Assembly (NCBI GenBank): GCA_045638465.1
Contig: JAZUBK010000040.1
Span: 1-43,027 of the forward strand
Direction: 5' to 3'
DNA from: CAKVLS01 sp045638465
GTDB lineage: Bacteria > Bacillota > Clostridia > Christensenellales > UBA1242
Length of the DNA stretch: 43,027 nt
Part shown: in pieces, positions 7,346 to 14,199 of the stretch
How positions within the stretch are numbered: the first letter of the stretch is position 1
Layout: each line of letters starts with the position of its first letter
Program-made: the position numbers and the translations under genes
The notes under the pieces: model-generated
Told to the model about the DNA's origin: nothing
Databases searched by the model: none
What the model saw: the letters and a program-made list of their open reading frames with translations, nothing else

Positions 7346-8551
7346 ATGGCAAGACAAAAAAGCATGTATTTTATTAATGATATTAACAAAATAACTGACT
7401 TTATTGAAAGCAAGTCACCTACTATGCACAACTACATTAAAACAAATCAATCTTCTAATTATTTCTTATTTTATAAATATATAACCCATTCTGATTTAAT
7501 TTCAAGTGGAAAAAGAAATGAAAGACAAGGGTTTGAAAAAAATTATTTATATTATTTAACTCCAGATGAGAATAAAGAAATAGGAACAGAACAGTCAACA
7601 GCGCATCAATCTTGTATTAGTTGTTGCAAAGAGTTTTATGAAACATTTGGGATTCCTACACATAGTGCTGGAGCTAGCCAAGTTCTAATAAATAATTACG
7701 CAAATATTTATATGGTAAACGACACATTAAAATATTTTAATTCTGCATATACAGCAAAGATTATTTCTGCTTTAAAAAAAGAAGTTCCTAGTTGGGTTAA
7801 TGCATCTAATGATATTAATTTGTCTTCTGACAGTGATTTTACACCAATACAAATAACACGAGCAGCACACGGTTTTGGGGTTGAAAGAGATGTTGAGTTT
7901 CACAAATTAAGAAAATCTATTTTCAAAAATGATATATTTATGTTGTTAATAGAAAAAATTGGTTCTAAAGTTAACATATTTATAATGCTTGAAAAGAACC
8001 CAATCTTCTTTACTGTAATCAAAGAAAATAACGAAACATGGCAAAAATATGCTGAAAAACAACAGTTGAAAATAGAATCAATATTAAGAACAAATAAATT
8101 AGTTGAAGAAGACATTAAAAGTAGGGCTCAACAATCACCATGGAAAACAAAGTTGGCAGAAGAAATGATGAATTATACAACCAATAAAGGCGAAGTATTT
8201 TGTCCATTTACATATATAAGAGGCCAATTTGCTAATCTTTCATCATTATTTATTGCTTCACATATAAAAAGATTTGAGGATTGTCAAAGTCCAAAAGAAG
8301 CTTGGGATGTAAATAATGGCTTACTTTTGTGTGCGAATGCAGATTCTTTATTTGATAAGCATTTAATAACAATTAATGAAAATAAAGAATTAATATTCTC
8401 TTTCTTAATTGATAATGACATAATATTAAAACAACAATTACTTTTACTTCAACCAATATTCAAAATAATTTTAAATGAACAAAGAATGAAATATTTAGAA
8501 GATCATAGAAGATTGTTTAATGAAAAAGAATTGAAAAGAAAAACAAACTAA
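7346..8551 (+). CDS. HNH-family restriction endonuclease
   Basis: The C-terminal ~80 residues match the HNH_2 type of endonuclease domain: CPFTY, then LFIASHIKRFEDC (His306), DVNNGLLLC (Asn324) and ADSLFDKHLITI (His339). The N-terminal ~280 residues are not recognised and probably bind the target site. Its place as third gene after two methyltransferases makes it the restriction subunit. Of two in-frame ATGs (7334 and 7346), the second is preferred: AAGGA/GGTGAG precede it, and it follows the methyltransferase stop by 1 bp. No terminator follows at once. No controller (C) gene is seen, so methylation-first timing must come from gene order or from the operator-like repeats at 5150-5185. Confidence 0.8.
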   Translation: MARQKSMYFINDINKITDFIESKSPTMHNYIKTNQSSNYFLFYKYITHSDLISSGKRNERQGFEKNYLYYLTPDENKEIGTEQSTAHQSCISCCKEFYETFGIPTHSAGASQVLINNYANIYMVNDTLKYFNSAYTAKIISALKKEVPSWVNASNDINLSSDSDFTPIQITRAAHGFGVERDVEFHKLRKSIFKNDIFMLLIEKIGSKVNIFIMLEKNPIFFTVIKENNETWQKYAEKQQLKIESILRTNKLVEEDIKSRAQQSPWKTKLAEEMMNYTTNKGEVFCPFTYIRGQFANLSSLFIASHIKRFEDCQSPKEAWDVNNGLLLCANADSLFDKHLITINENKELIFSFLIDNDIILKQQLLLLQPIFKIILNEQRMKYLEDHRRLFNEKELKRKTN

Positions 8552-8610
8552 ACGTAAAACATTTTGACCAACAAAGACAAAATATGACAAAATACGAATA
8601 TTTTCGCTAT

Positions 8611-8638
8611 TTGAGATTTTGTAATGTTGTGTTATAAT
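8611..8638 (+). promoter_or_regulatory. Orphan promoter after the endonuclease gene
   Basis: TTGAGA (8611-8616), a 16-bp spacer and TATAAT (8633-8638) with TGT before it. No coding sequence of any length follows for 700 bp, so it may drive an RNA. Confidence 0.55.
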
Positions 8639-8862
8639 GGCAATGGTTAACAAGAAAAATTTTAATAATTTTATAGAAAAAAGAGCTACCAATATCGATA
8701 GTTCTTTTTCTTATTTTTAAGAGCTGAATATAATTCATCTTTATTTTGTTAACCAGAAAAGAAATTAACAATAAGAACCTGTTAGCAGAACCTTGGTGAC
8801 GTTTCGCTACTTAAAGAAAAGATACCTTAAATTTTTATTGAGTTGGCAAATGTTGTCAATTC

Positions 8863-8888
8863 GGCGGTGCTTTACTTGCTGAGTCACA
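8863..8888 (-). pseudogene. Decayed tRNA 5'-half fragment (tRNA-Thr-like)
   Basis: These 26 bases match tRNA-Thr(GGT) at 1175-1200 at 21 positions, in the same orientation, and all five differences are transitions. The segment covers the D-arm and the first part of the anticodon stem. Similarity stops on both sides. It may be the displaced 5' half of the original tRNA after insertion of the DNA now between it and 1205; a remnant of a different tRNA is also possible because D-arms are conserved. Confidence 0.45.
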
Positions 8889-8953
8889 ATTGTTATATTA
8901 AGTTTTAATAAAATATAGTCTTTTAGCATAAAATTGATAGGGTTGGTCAATTT

Positions 8954-8990
8954 AAAAAGAGGTGAATTTTAACCTCTTTTTATTTTTTTA
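8954..8990 (+). terminator. Strong terminator before tRNA-Ser
   Basis: A perfect 10-bp stem AAAAAGAGGT/ACCTCTTTTT with an 8-nt loop is followed by ATTTTTTTA. It would end the orphan transcript or read-through from the endonuclease gene. Confidence 0.8.
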
Positions 8991-9064
8991 ATATACAACT
9001 TCTTATATAGGGATTTGTTTTTTTGTATGGTATATTCTATAATAGAAAGTCTATAAAACTGCAA

Positions 9065-9096
9065 TAAAAAAGAGACCCGGTTCAACTGGGTCCCAA
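9065..9096 (-). terminator. Terminator of tRNA-Ser
   Basis: On the minus strand GGGACCCAG and CCGGGTCTC form a 9-bp stem around TTGAA, followed by six or more T. Confidence 0.85.
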
Positions 9097-9097
9097 A

Positions 9098-9185
9098 TGG
9101 CGGAGGCTTAGGGATTCGAACCCCAGGATGCTCTCACATCAACGGTTTTCAAGACCGCCGCTTTCGACCGCTCAGCCAAACCTCC
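9098..9185 (-). tRNA. tRNA-Ser (TGA)
   Basis: The 88-nt minus-strand sequence has acceptor GGAGG.../...CCTCC, a D-arm with GGCTGAGCGGTCG, the anticodon loop CTTGAAA (TGA), a long class II variable arm (GATGTGAGAGCATC), a T-arm GGGGTTCGAATCCC and an encoded CCA. The class II arm confirms serine. Confidence 0.95.
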
Positions 9186-9227
9186 ATACGCCATATTTAG
9201 TTGTTTTGCTTTTTTCAAGCATAACTT

Positions 9228-9255
9228 ATTATACATATTTTTTGAGATATTGCAA
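9228..9255 (-). promoter_or_regulatory. Promoter of tRNA-Ser
   Basis: On the minus strand TTGCAA (9250-9255), a 16-bp spacer and TATAAT (9228-9233) lie about 40 bp upstream of the tRNA 5' end. Confidence 0.65.
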
Positions 9256-9387
9256 GTGTTTTTTATAAAAAATATTAACTTTTTATATTTTTTGTGATTT
9301 GTGGCTGTTTTTTACAGAAGTTTTACAATTTAGGTTAGGGGTTTTTGCTATGTTTGTGGTATCATATTTTAGAGGAAAGATATAAAT

Positions 9388-10070
9388 ATGGTTAACATTT
9401 TGGTTGTAGAAGACGACAAAGAATTGAGTAGTTTATTGTGCAATTACTTAGAGGTTGAAGATTATGGTGTTTATACCTGTTTTGACGGCGAAAATGCACC
9501 TAAAACCTTTGAAAAGGCAAAAGTCGAACTTGTTATAAGTGACATAATGATGCCGAAATTAGACGGTTTTTGCCTTGCAGAAAGGATAAGGGAAATTAAT
9601 GATAAAGTGCCGATTATTTTTATGATTGCAAAAGATGACAAACCATCTAAATAGCGTGGGTATAAAATCGGTGTAGACGACTATATAACAAAACCTTTTG
9701 ACATTGATGAACTTATATTTAAAGTAAAGGCTATATTGCGCAGGGTAAACATTGAGGGAGATAAAAAATTAACTGTTGGCAATTTGACTTTGGACAAAGA
9801 AGAGCATATGGCGTATGTAGACGGCGAGGAGCTTATGCTTACTGTTAGAGAGTTTGATATGCTATTTAAGTTTTTGTCTTTTCCTAAAAAGACTTTTACA
9901 AGGTCTAAACTTGTGGAAGAGTTTTGGGATTATGATTCTTCTGCAACATCAAGAACCGTAGACGTGTATATGTCTAAACTAAGAGAAAAAAAACAGCCAA
10001 GTGTACTGAATTTGAGATTATTACAGTGTATGGGTTAGGTTACAAGGTAATACTAAAAGATGAGCAATAA
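9388..10070 (+). pseudogene. OmpR/PhoB-family response regulator, broken
   Basis: The N-terminal receiver domain is clear (ILVVEDDKELSSLL, phosphoacceptor in LVISDIMMPKLDG, then DDYITKPFD) and is followed by a winged-helix DNA-binding domain (LTVREFDMLFKFL, SRTVDVYMSKLREK). An in-frame TAG at 9652-9654 interrupts the receiver between KDDKPSK and RGYKIGVDDY. A one-base loss in an eight-A run near 9990 shifts the frame so that the normal C-terminal end (ITVYGLGYKVILKD) is read in another frame up to the stop at 10070. No histidine kinase gene adjoins it. Two lesions make a real pseudogene likelier than a sequencing error, though the A-run should be checked. Confidence 0.85.
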
Positions 10071-10142
10071 AACAGAAATATAAAAGATAAAAAGTAAGTA
10101 TGAAACAAAAAAACAGAGCCAAGTGATTTAGAAAGGCTCAGA

Positions 10143-10403
10143 GTGCTTGACAAAAAGGTTAAATTTATGTCAAACTTAGTTTCGTACATTATAGGAATTA
10201 TAGCGACACTTATTTTTGGTGTTGGGCTTACTATGGTGCTAGAGTGGAAAAATATTGTTTGGGGCGTAATTGTTGCAGCTGTCGGAATTGTTCCGATGTG
10301 TTTTACATATTGTATACACAAAATACTTTTGGCAAAAAGAAAACAAAAGTACGGTAAAGATATAGTTGCCCTAGCAAATAAGCTACTAAACGAGGAGAAG
10401 TAG
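10143..10403 (+). CDS. Small two-helix membrane protein
   Basis: The 86-residue product has a charged start (LDKKVKFM), two membrane helices (about 10-31 and 38-58) and a charged tail. It resembles small 2-TM proteins common in clostridia with an LDxKVK start; their function is unknown. The GTG start at 10143 has AAAGG upstream. The open frame extends further up as EPSDLERLR without a start, while an ATG at 10100 reaches that frame only if one A is added to an A-run. The native gene may therefore have lost its first ~15 codons to a frameshift, like the broken regulator before it. Confidence 0.6.
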   Translation: MLDKKVKFMSNLVSYIIGIIATLIFGVGLTMVLEWKNIVWGVIVAAVGIVPMCFTYCIHKILLAKRKQKYGKDIVALANKLLNEEK

Positions 10404-10412
10404 ATTAGTTCT

Positions 10413-11135
10413 ATGGAAAAAAAGAGAAAGAAAAATCGTAAATGTTGGTTTAGAGGCCTGACTACATTTTTGAAGATATTTATACGCAAACCAAAATATG
10501 TTCATTTGGGAGAAGGCTTTGTTGATAAGTCTATTGTTTTGAGCAACCACGTAGGTTCTGCTGGGCCTTTGGCTCACGAGTTGTATTTCCCAAAGAACTT
10601 TAGATTTTGGGGAACATATGAGATGAACTCTGGCTTAAAGTCAGTGTATATTTATCTTTCACAAATTTATTTTTATCAAAAGAAACACAAAAGCAAAGCG
10701 ACTTCTAAATTTTTAGGGTTTATAGTTGCACCTTTTGCAAACCTATTTTACAAAGGCCTAAATTTGATTTCGACTTATAGAGATTATAGGCTAAGAAAGA
10801 CATTAAACGCAAGTATCGAGACTTTAAACAAAAACGAAACTTTGATAATATTTCCAGAAGACAGTTCTGATGGTTACCACGACGAACTAAAAGAGTGTTT
10901 TGCGGGTTTTGTTGTTTTGGGAAAATTATGTATAAAAAATAATATTGACGTTCCTGTTTATGCTAGTTATTTCCGCAAAAAAGAAAAAGTTGTTGTTGTA
11001 GATAAACCAGTGATGTTGTCTGAGCTTTTAAACAGCGATCTTGACAAAAAAGAAATTGCAAGACGCATGAGAGATAGAATGAACGAGCTTGGAAGTATGG
11101 ATATAAGTGAGTATATAAAAAACAAACGCAAATAA
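10413..11135 (+). CDS. Divergent lysophospholipid acyltransferase-like protein (240 aa)
   Basis: The protein resembles PlsC-type 1-acylglycerol-3-phosphate acyltransferases: SNHVGSAGP (about 44-52) sits where the family has NHxxxxD, and IIFPEDSS (145-152) where it has FPEGTR-like residues. The expected Asp five residues after His46 is Gly51, and the EGT motif is altered to EDS, so activity or substrate may differ from true PlsC. A basic N-terminus and hydrophobic stretches suggest peripheral membrane binding. It begins 9 bp after the two-helix membrane protein with a weak binding site, so the two are probably co-transcribed. Function is inferred from family shape only. Confidence 0.6.
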   Translation: MEKKRKKNRKCWFRGLTTFLKIFIRKPKYVHLGEGFVDKSIVLSNHVGSAGPLAHELYFPKNFRFWGTYEMNSGLKSVYIYLSQIYFYQKKHKSKATSKFLGFIVAPFANLFYKGLNLISTYRDYRLRKTLNASIETLNKNETLIIFPEDSSDGYHDELKECFAGFVVLGKLCIKNNIDVPVYASYFRKKEKVVVVDKPVMLSELLNSDLDKKEIARRMRDRMNELGSMDISEYIKNKRK

Positions 11136-11155
11136 TCAATTTGCGTTTTTTCTTT
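11125..11155 (+). terminator. Terminator overlapping a stop codon
   Basis: AACGCAAAT (11125-11133) pairs with ATTTGCGTT (11139-11147) and is followed by a T-run; the stem includes the last codons of the acyltransferase-like gene. Confidence 0.85.
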
Positions 11156-11166
11156 TGTTATTTACT

Positions 11167-11196
11167 TTGCTTTACGATTTGATTTTGTGCTATAAT
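11167..11196 (+). promoter_or_regulatory. Promoter of the MFS gene
   Basis: TTGCTT (11167-11172), an 18-bp spacer and TATAAT (11191-11196) preceded by TGC (extended -10). Confidence 0.75.
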
Positions 11197-11227
11197 CTAG
11201 TTGTTATACAAAAAAAGGAAAAAACAA

Positions 11228-12457
11228 ATGAGTAGATCTGCCCAAAAGTTTGTGGAAAAGCAAAATAAACTTGCCGACCAAAACAAAAAAGAGAAAAAGT
11301 ATTTGCAACTTATCAGTATGTGTGTGCAAATTATTTTCGTATTTTTTAACGTATTTTTTAGCGTATATGTATACGAAATGTCAAATAATCTAAACTTTGT
11401 TTTATTGTACACTGTATTTCATGTTGTAATGTGTATGTTGATTGAGCTAGTTGTTTATCAATTTGCCAGTGACAAATTGCTTAGAATATTATTTAAACTA
11501 AGTTTTGTGTTGAGTTTGGTATCTATACTTTTGACTTTTACCATCAGCAAAAACACTTTGTATATGGTATTTGTTACTCAATTTTTCTATGCTTTGGCAG
11601 TAAACTTTTATTATTTGCCAAACGAAGTAGCAACCTTGGACAAAAACTCAAAAAGCCAAATGCGAAAGTTTATCGGTATAAATTCAATATTGTCTTTGTT
11701 TGCAAAAGTTTTGAGCCCATTTTTGTCTGGATTTATAATTGACTATGTTTCTTACTATGTTTTGTTTGCGATAATATCTTGCGTTGCTCTTGTTTGCTTT
11801 ATATTGTCATTTAAGGTAAAAAGACTTTGTGTCGTGGACGAAAAGGTAAGTTTTAAAAAATTCTTTAAAGAAGTCCATAGTTATAAAGGCATACGCCTCG
11901 GATATCTTGGGTATGGTATATATAAGTTTTCGCAGGACGGCGTAATAGATGTTATACTACCTGTTCTTATCTTTATGCGTACGGGCGGTAGTTTTTCAGT
12001 TGGTCTTTATGCGGCTCTTGCTACGCTTATTGCTGGTATCGTACTTATTATTTATCTATACTTCTGCAAAAATAAACCAGTTGCAATGTATGTGGCTACA
12101 GGATTTTTGATAGCGGCGTCAGTTATGATTATCGCAGTAAACTCTATTGTTACTTTCTTTGTTTATTACTTTATCAAAAAGATAGTATTTGAGATTTTGC
12201 GTAATGGTATTTTTGAAAGTCTATTTAACCTTCCTAAGGGTACCTCTATGGAAGCATACAAGATAGAGCAACACCTTACTTTCTCTATTTACAACAGAGT
12301 ATTTGTCTTGGCCGCTTATATGCTATCACTTATTATTTACAACTTTATCAAGAGTGATATCGCAGTATCTTTGATTCTTGCGCTACTATCATTTAGCCAA
12401 ATAGCATCAACAATATTGGTTGTAAAAAGCGATAAATTGCGTGACCAAAATATGTAA
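11228..12457 (+). CDS. Major facilitator superfamily transporter
   Basis: The 409-residue protein has a charged cytoplasmic N-terminus followed by about 12 hydrophobic helices in two blocks of six, split by a cytoplasmic stretch (KVKRLCVVDEKVSFKKFF) at the middle. This is the MFS layout. The substrate cannot be told; no drug- or sugar-specific signature is seen. The ATG at 11228 has GGA 8 nt upstream; an in-frame start at 11201 lies too close to the -10 box to be transcribed. It is monocistronic, with its own promoter and terminator. Confidence 0.75.
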   Translation: MSRSAQKFVEKQNKLADQNKKEKKYLQLISMCVQIIFVFFNVFFSVYVYEMSNNLNFVLLYTVFHVVMCMLIELVVYQFASDKLLRILFKLSFVLSLVSILLTFTISKNTLYMVFVTQFFYALAVNFYYLPNEVATLDKNSKSQMRKFIGINSILSLFAKVLSPFLSGFIIDYVSYYVLFAIISCVALVCFILSFKVKRLCVVDEKVSFKKFFKEVHSYKGIRLGYLGYGIYKFSQDGVIDVILPVLIFMRTGGSFSVGLYAALATLIAGIVLIIYLYFCKNKPVAMYVATGFLIAASVMIIAVNSIVTFFVYYFIKKIVFEILRNGIFESLFNLPKGTSMEAYKIEQHLTFSIYNRVFVLAAYMLSLIIYNFIKSDIAVSLILALLSFSQIASTILVVKSDKLRDQNM

Positions 12458-12460
12458 AAC

Positions 12461-12493
12461 AAAAAGCATCATGTATTATGGTGCTTTTTTTTA
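12461..12493 (+). terminator. Terminator of the MFS gene
   Basis: AAAAAGCATCAT pairs with ATGGTGCTTTTT (one G-T pair), followed by more T. Confidence 0.85.
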
Positions 12494-12522
12494 TAAAAAA
12501 ATATTTTTTTGAAAAAAAGGGG

Positions 12523-12551
12523 TTGACTTGATTGCTTTGTACTGCTATATT
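12523..12551 (+). promoter_or_regulatory. Promoter of mgtE
   Basis: TTGACT (12523-12528), a 17-bp spacer and TATATT (12546-12551) with an extended TGC. The leader is only about 60 nt, too short for an M-box magnesium riboswitch. Confidence 0.75.
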
Positions 12552-12619
12552 TTTTTTAGATGGAAATGACCTTTAAAAAGCATTTCTTATTTTATTTTTA
12601 TCAAAGGGGGTATGTTATC

Positions 12620-13984
12620 ATGTACAAAGAATTACTTGAACAAATCGAAGAAAACAAATTCAAATTAGTAAAAGAGCAATTAGCCGAAATGCTTGTACCA
12701 GATATCGCTAACTTGCTAGAGCAAATCGAATCCCCGAAAAATTTGGTAAAAGTATTTAAGATTTTGCCAAAGGACATTGGTGCAGAAGTTTTCACTTATA
12801 TCGAAAGTGATATCCAAGAAAAACTAGTTAGCGCACTAACAGATAAAGAACTAGGATATATTATTGAAGAGATGCCTATTGACGATGCGGTTGACTTTGT
12901 CGAAGAGATGCCAGCCAACATCGTAGAAAGAGCGCTAAAAACCTCAACTAAAGAAACTAGAAAACAAATTAACCAATACCTAGGATATGAAGATTCTACC
13001 GCAGGATCTATTATGACTCCTGAGTTTATTGATCTTCAAGAAGGAAAGAAAGTAGAAAGTTGCCTAAAGAGAATAAAAAGATTAGGTGAAGAAGTAGAAA
13101 CAATCAACGTGCTATATGTAACTGATGCTGCAAGAGTACTAAAGGGCGTTTTGTCAATTAGAGACCTTTTACTTGCAGATAGCGAAACTAAAGTAGGCGA
13201 GATAATGAACGAAAACGTTGTCTTTGCAGAAACATCAACTGACCAAGAAGAAATAGCAAGACTATTTAAAGAATACGACTTTTTGGCGCTACCTATCGTA
13301 GATAAAGAAAAGCGCTTAGTTGGTATCGTTACCATTGACGACGTTATCGACGTAATCGAAGAAGAATCAACCGAAGATATCTCTATCATGTCTGCGACCA
13401 CTCCTAGCGAAAAGCCATATTTAAAAACAAGTCCATTTAGACTATGGCTAAACAGAGCTCCTTGGCTTATGCTACTTATGATATCAGCAACATTTACTGG
13501 CCTTATCATAAGCAAAAACGAAGCTTTGCTTAGTGGTGGTATATACGGAATACTACTTACTGCATGTATCCCTATGATAATGGGTACTGGCGGTAACGCA
13601 GGTGGTCAATCATCAGCAACAATCATAAGAGGTATTGCTCTAAGCGAAATAGAGTTTAAGGACCTGTTCAAAGTTATGCTAAAAGAACTTTTTGTAGGTG
13701 TTTTATTGGGGCTAACTATTTCAGCAGCATGTTTTGGCAAGATACTACTTATAGATGGGCTTTTGTTCAAAACTCCTGGAGTTGACACTTCTTCTGCACT
13801 AATTATCGCACTTGCAATGTTTGCAACTATCGTTATGGCAAAGATAATTGGTTGTTCTCTTCCAATAATCGCCAAAAAGTGTAGATTAGATCCTGCAGTT
13901 ATGGCAAGTCCATTTATTACAACTATACTAGACACTCTATCACTACTTGTATATTGTGGCCTTGCATTTGCCTTTTTAATTTAA
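12620..13984 (+). CDS. mgtE: Magnesium transporter MgtE
   Basis: A 454-residue protein with the usual MgtE order: an N-terminal helical superhelix (about 1-130), a CBS-domain pair (about 130-255, including VGEIMNENVV and LVGIVTIDDVIDVIEEE) and a C-terminal membrane domain of five helices. The pore signature GTGGNAGGQSS lies at about residue 321. In this family the cytosolic domains sense Mg2+ and close the channel when it is high. AAAGGGGG precedes the ATG at 12620; an in-frame ATG at 12560 sits at the predicted transcript start and lacks a binding site. Monocistronic, with a constitutive-looking promoter. Confidence 0.93.
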   Translation: MYKELLEQIEENKFKLVKEQLAEMLVPDIANLLEQIESPKNLVKVFKILPKDIGAEVFTYIESDIQEKLVSALTDKELGYIIEEMPIDDAVDFVEEMPANIVERALKTSTKETRKQINQYLGYEDSTAGSIMTPEFIDLQEGKKVESCLKRIKRLGEEVETINVLYVTDAARVLKGVLSIRDLLLADSETKVGEIMNENVVFAETSTDQEEIARLFKEYDFLALPIVDKEKRLVGIVTIDDVIDVIEEESTEDISIMSATTPSEKPYLKTSPFRLWLNRAPWLMLLMISATFTGLIISKNEALLSGGIYGILLTACIPMIMGTGGNAGGQSSATIIRGIALSEIEFKDLFKVMLKELFVGVLLGLTISAACFGKILLIDGLLFKTPGVDTSSALIIALAMFATIVMAKIIGCSLPIIAKKCRLDPAVMASPFITTILDTLSLLVYCGLAFAFLI

Positions 13985-13992
13985 TAGCAAAC

Positions 13993-14022
13993 AAAACCTA
14001 GGGTATACCTAGGTTTTTTTTT
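13993..14022 (+). terminator. Terminator of mgtE
   Basis: A perfect 10-bp stem AAAACCTAGG/CCTAGGTTTT with loop GTATA is followed by T. Confidence 0.9.
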
Positions 14023-14130
14023 GTTTTATATGCGGTTGCAAAATACTATGATATATAACTCTTGCTTTTTGTGTGGTTTGCAATATAAATTAAATAAGTA
14101 ACTAATAAGCAAAAAACAATTCAATATTTT

Positions 14131-14181
14131 TTTGACAAAATGCGTCAAAAGTTTTCTTTTATTTTTTTAGTGTGCTATACT
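14131..14181 (+). promoter_or_regulatory. Promoter and inverted repeat before the ABC exporter
   Basis: TATACT (14176-14181) has TGC before it but only a weak -35. Upstream, TTTGAC-7-GTCAAA (14131-14149) is a perfect inverted repeat that could bind a regulator. GAGGTG at 14188 is the ribosome binding site. Confidence 0.5.
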
Positions 14182-14199
14182 ATCGCCGAGGTGTAAATA

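Larger units (their letters stand above)
8645..8990 (+). ncRNA. Candidate structured RNA, about 345 nt
   Basis: The interval runs from the predicted start of transcription of the orphan promoter to a strong terminator. Its first nine bases GGTTAACAA pair with TTGTTAACC at 8746-8754. Inside that lies a ~13-bp hairpin (8674-8712) and a small TGAAT/ATTCA hairpin; outside it lies a bulged stem around GTTAGC...GCTAC (about 8785-8814). It matches no RNA family that I recognise. Attachment-site debris is an alternative, because a tRNA-like remnant lies within it. Confidence 0.25.
8552..9060. other. Non-coding interval after the R-M operon
   Basis: About 500 bp without a supported gene. It holds a promoter (8611-8638), hairpins, a long-range inverted repeat (8645-8653 with 8746-8754), a tRNA-like remnant (8863-8888), a TTGACAACA-type repeat (8850-8860, inverse) and a strong terminator (8954-8990). 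It may be an orphan RNA gene, the right end of an inserted element, or both. Confidence 0.5.

Noticed and set aside
12552..12619. M-box magnesium riboswitch upstream of mgtE
   Set aside because: The transcript leader is only about 60 nt and no terminator or aptamer-like stems fit in it.
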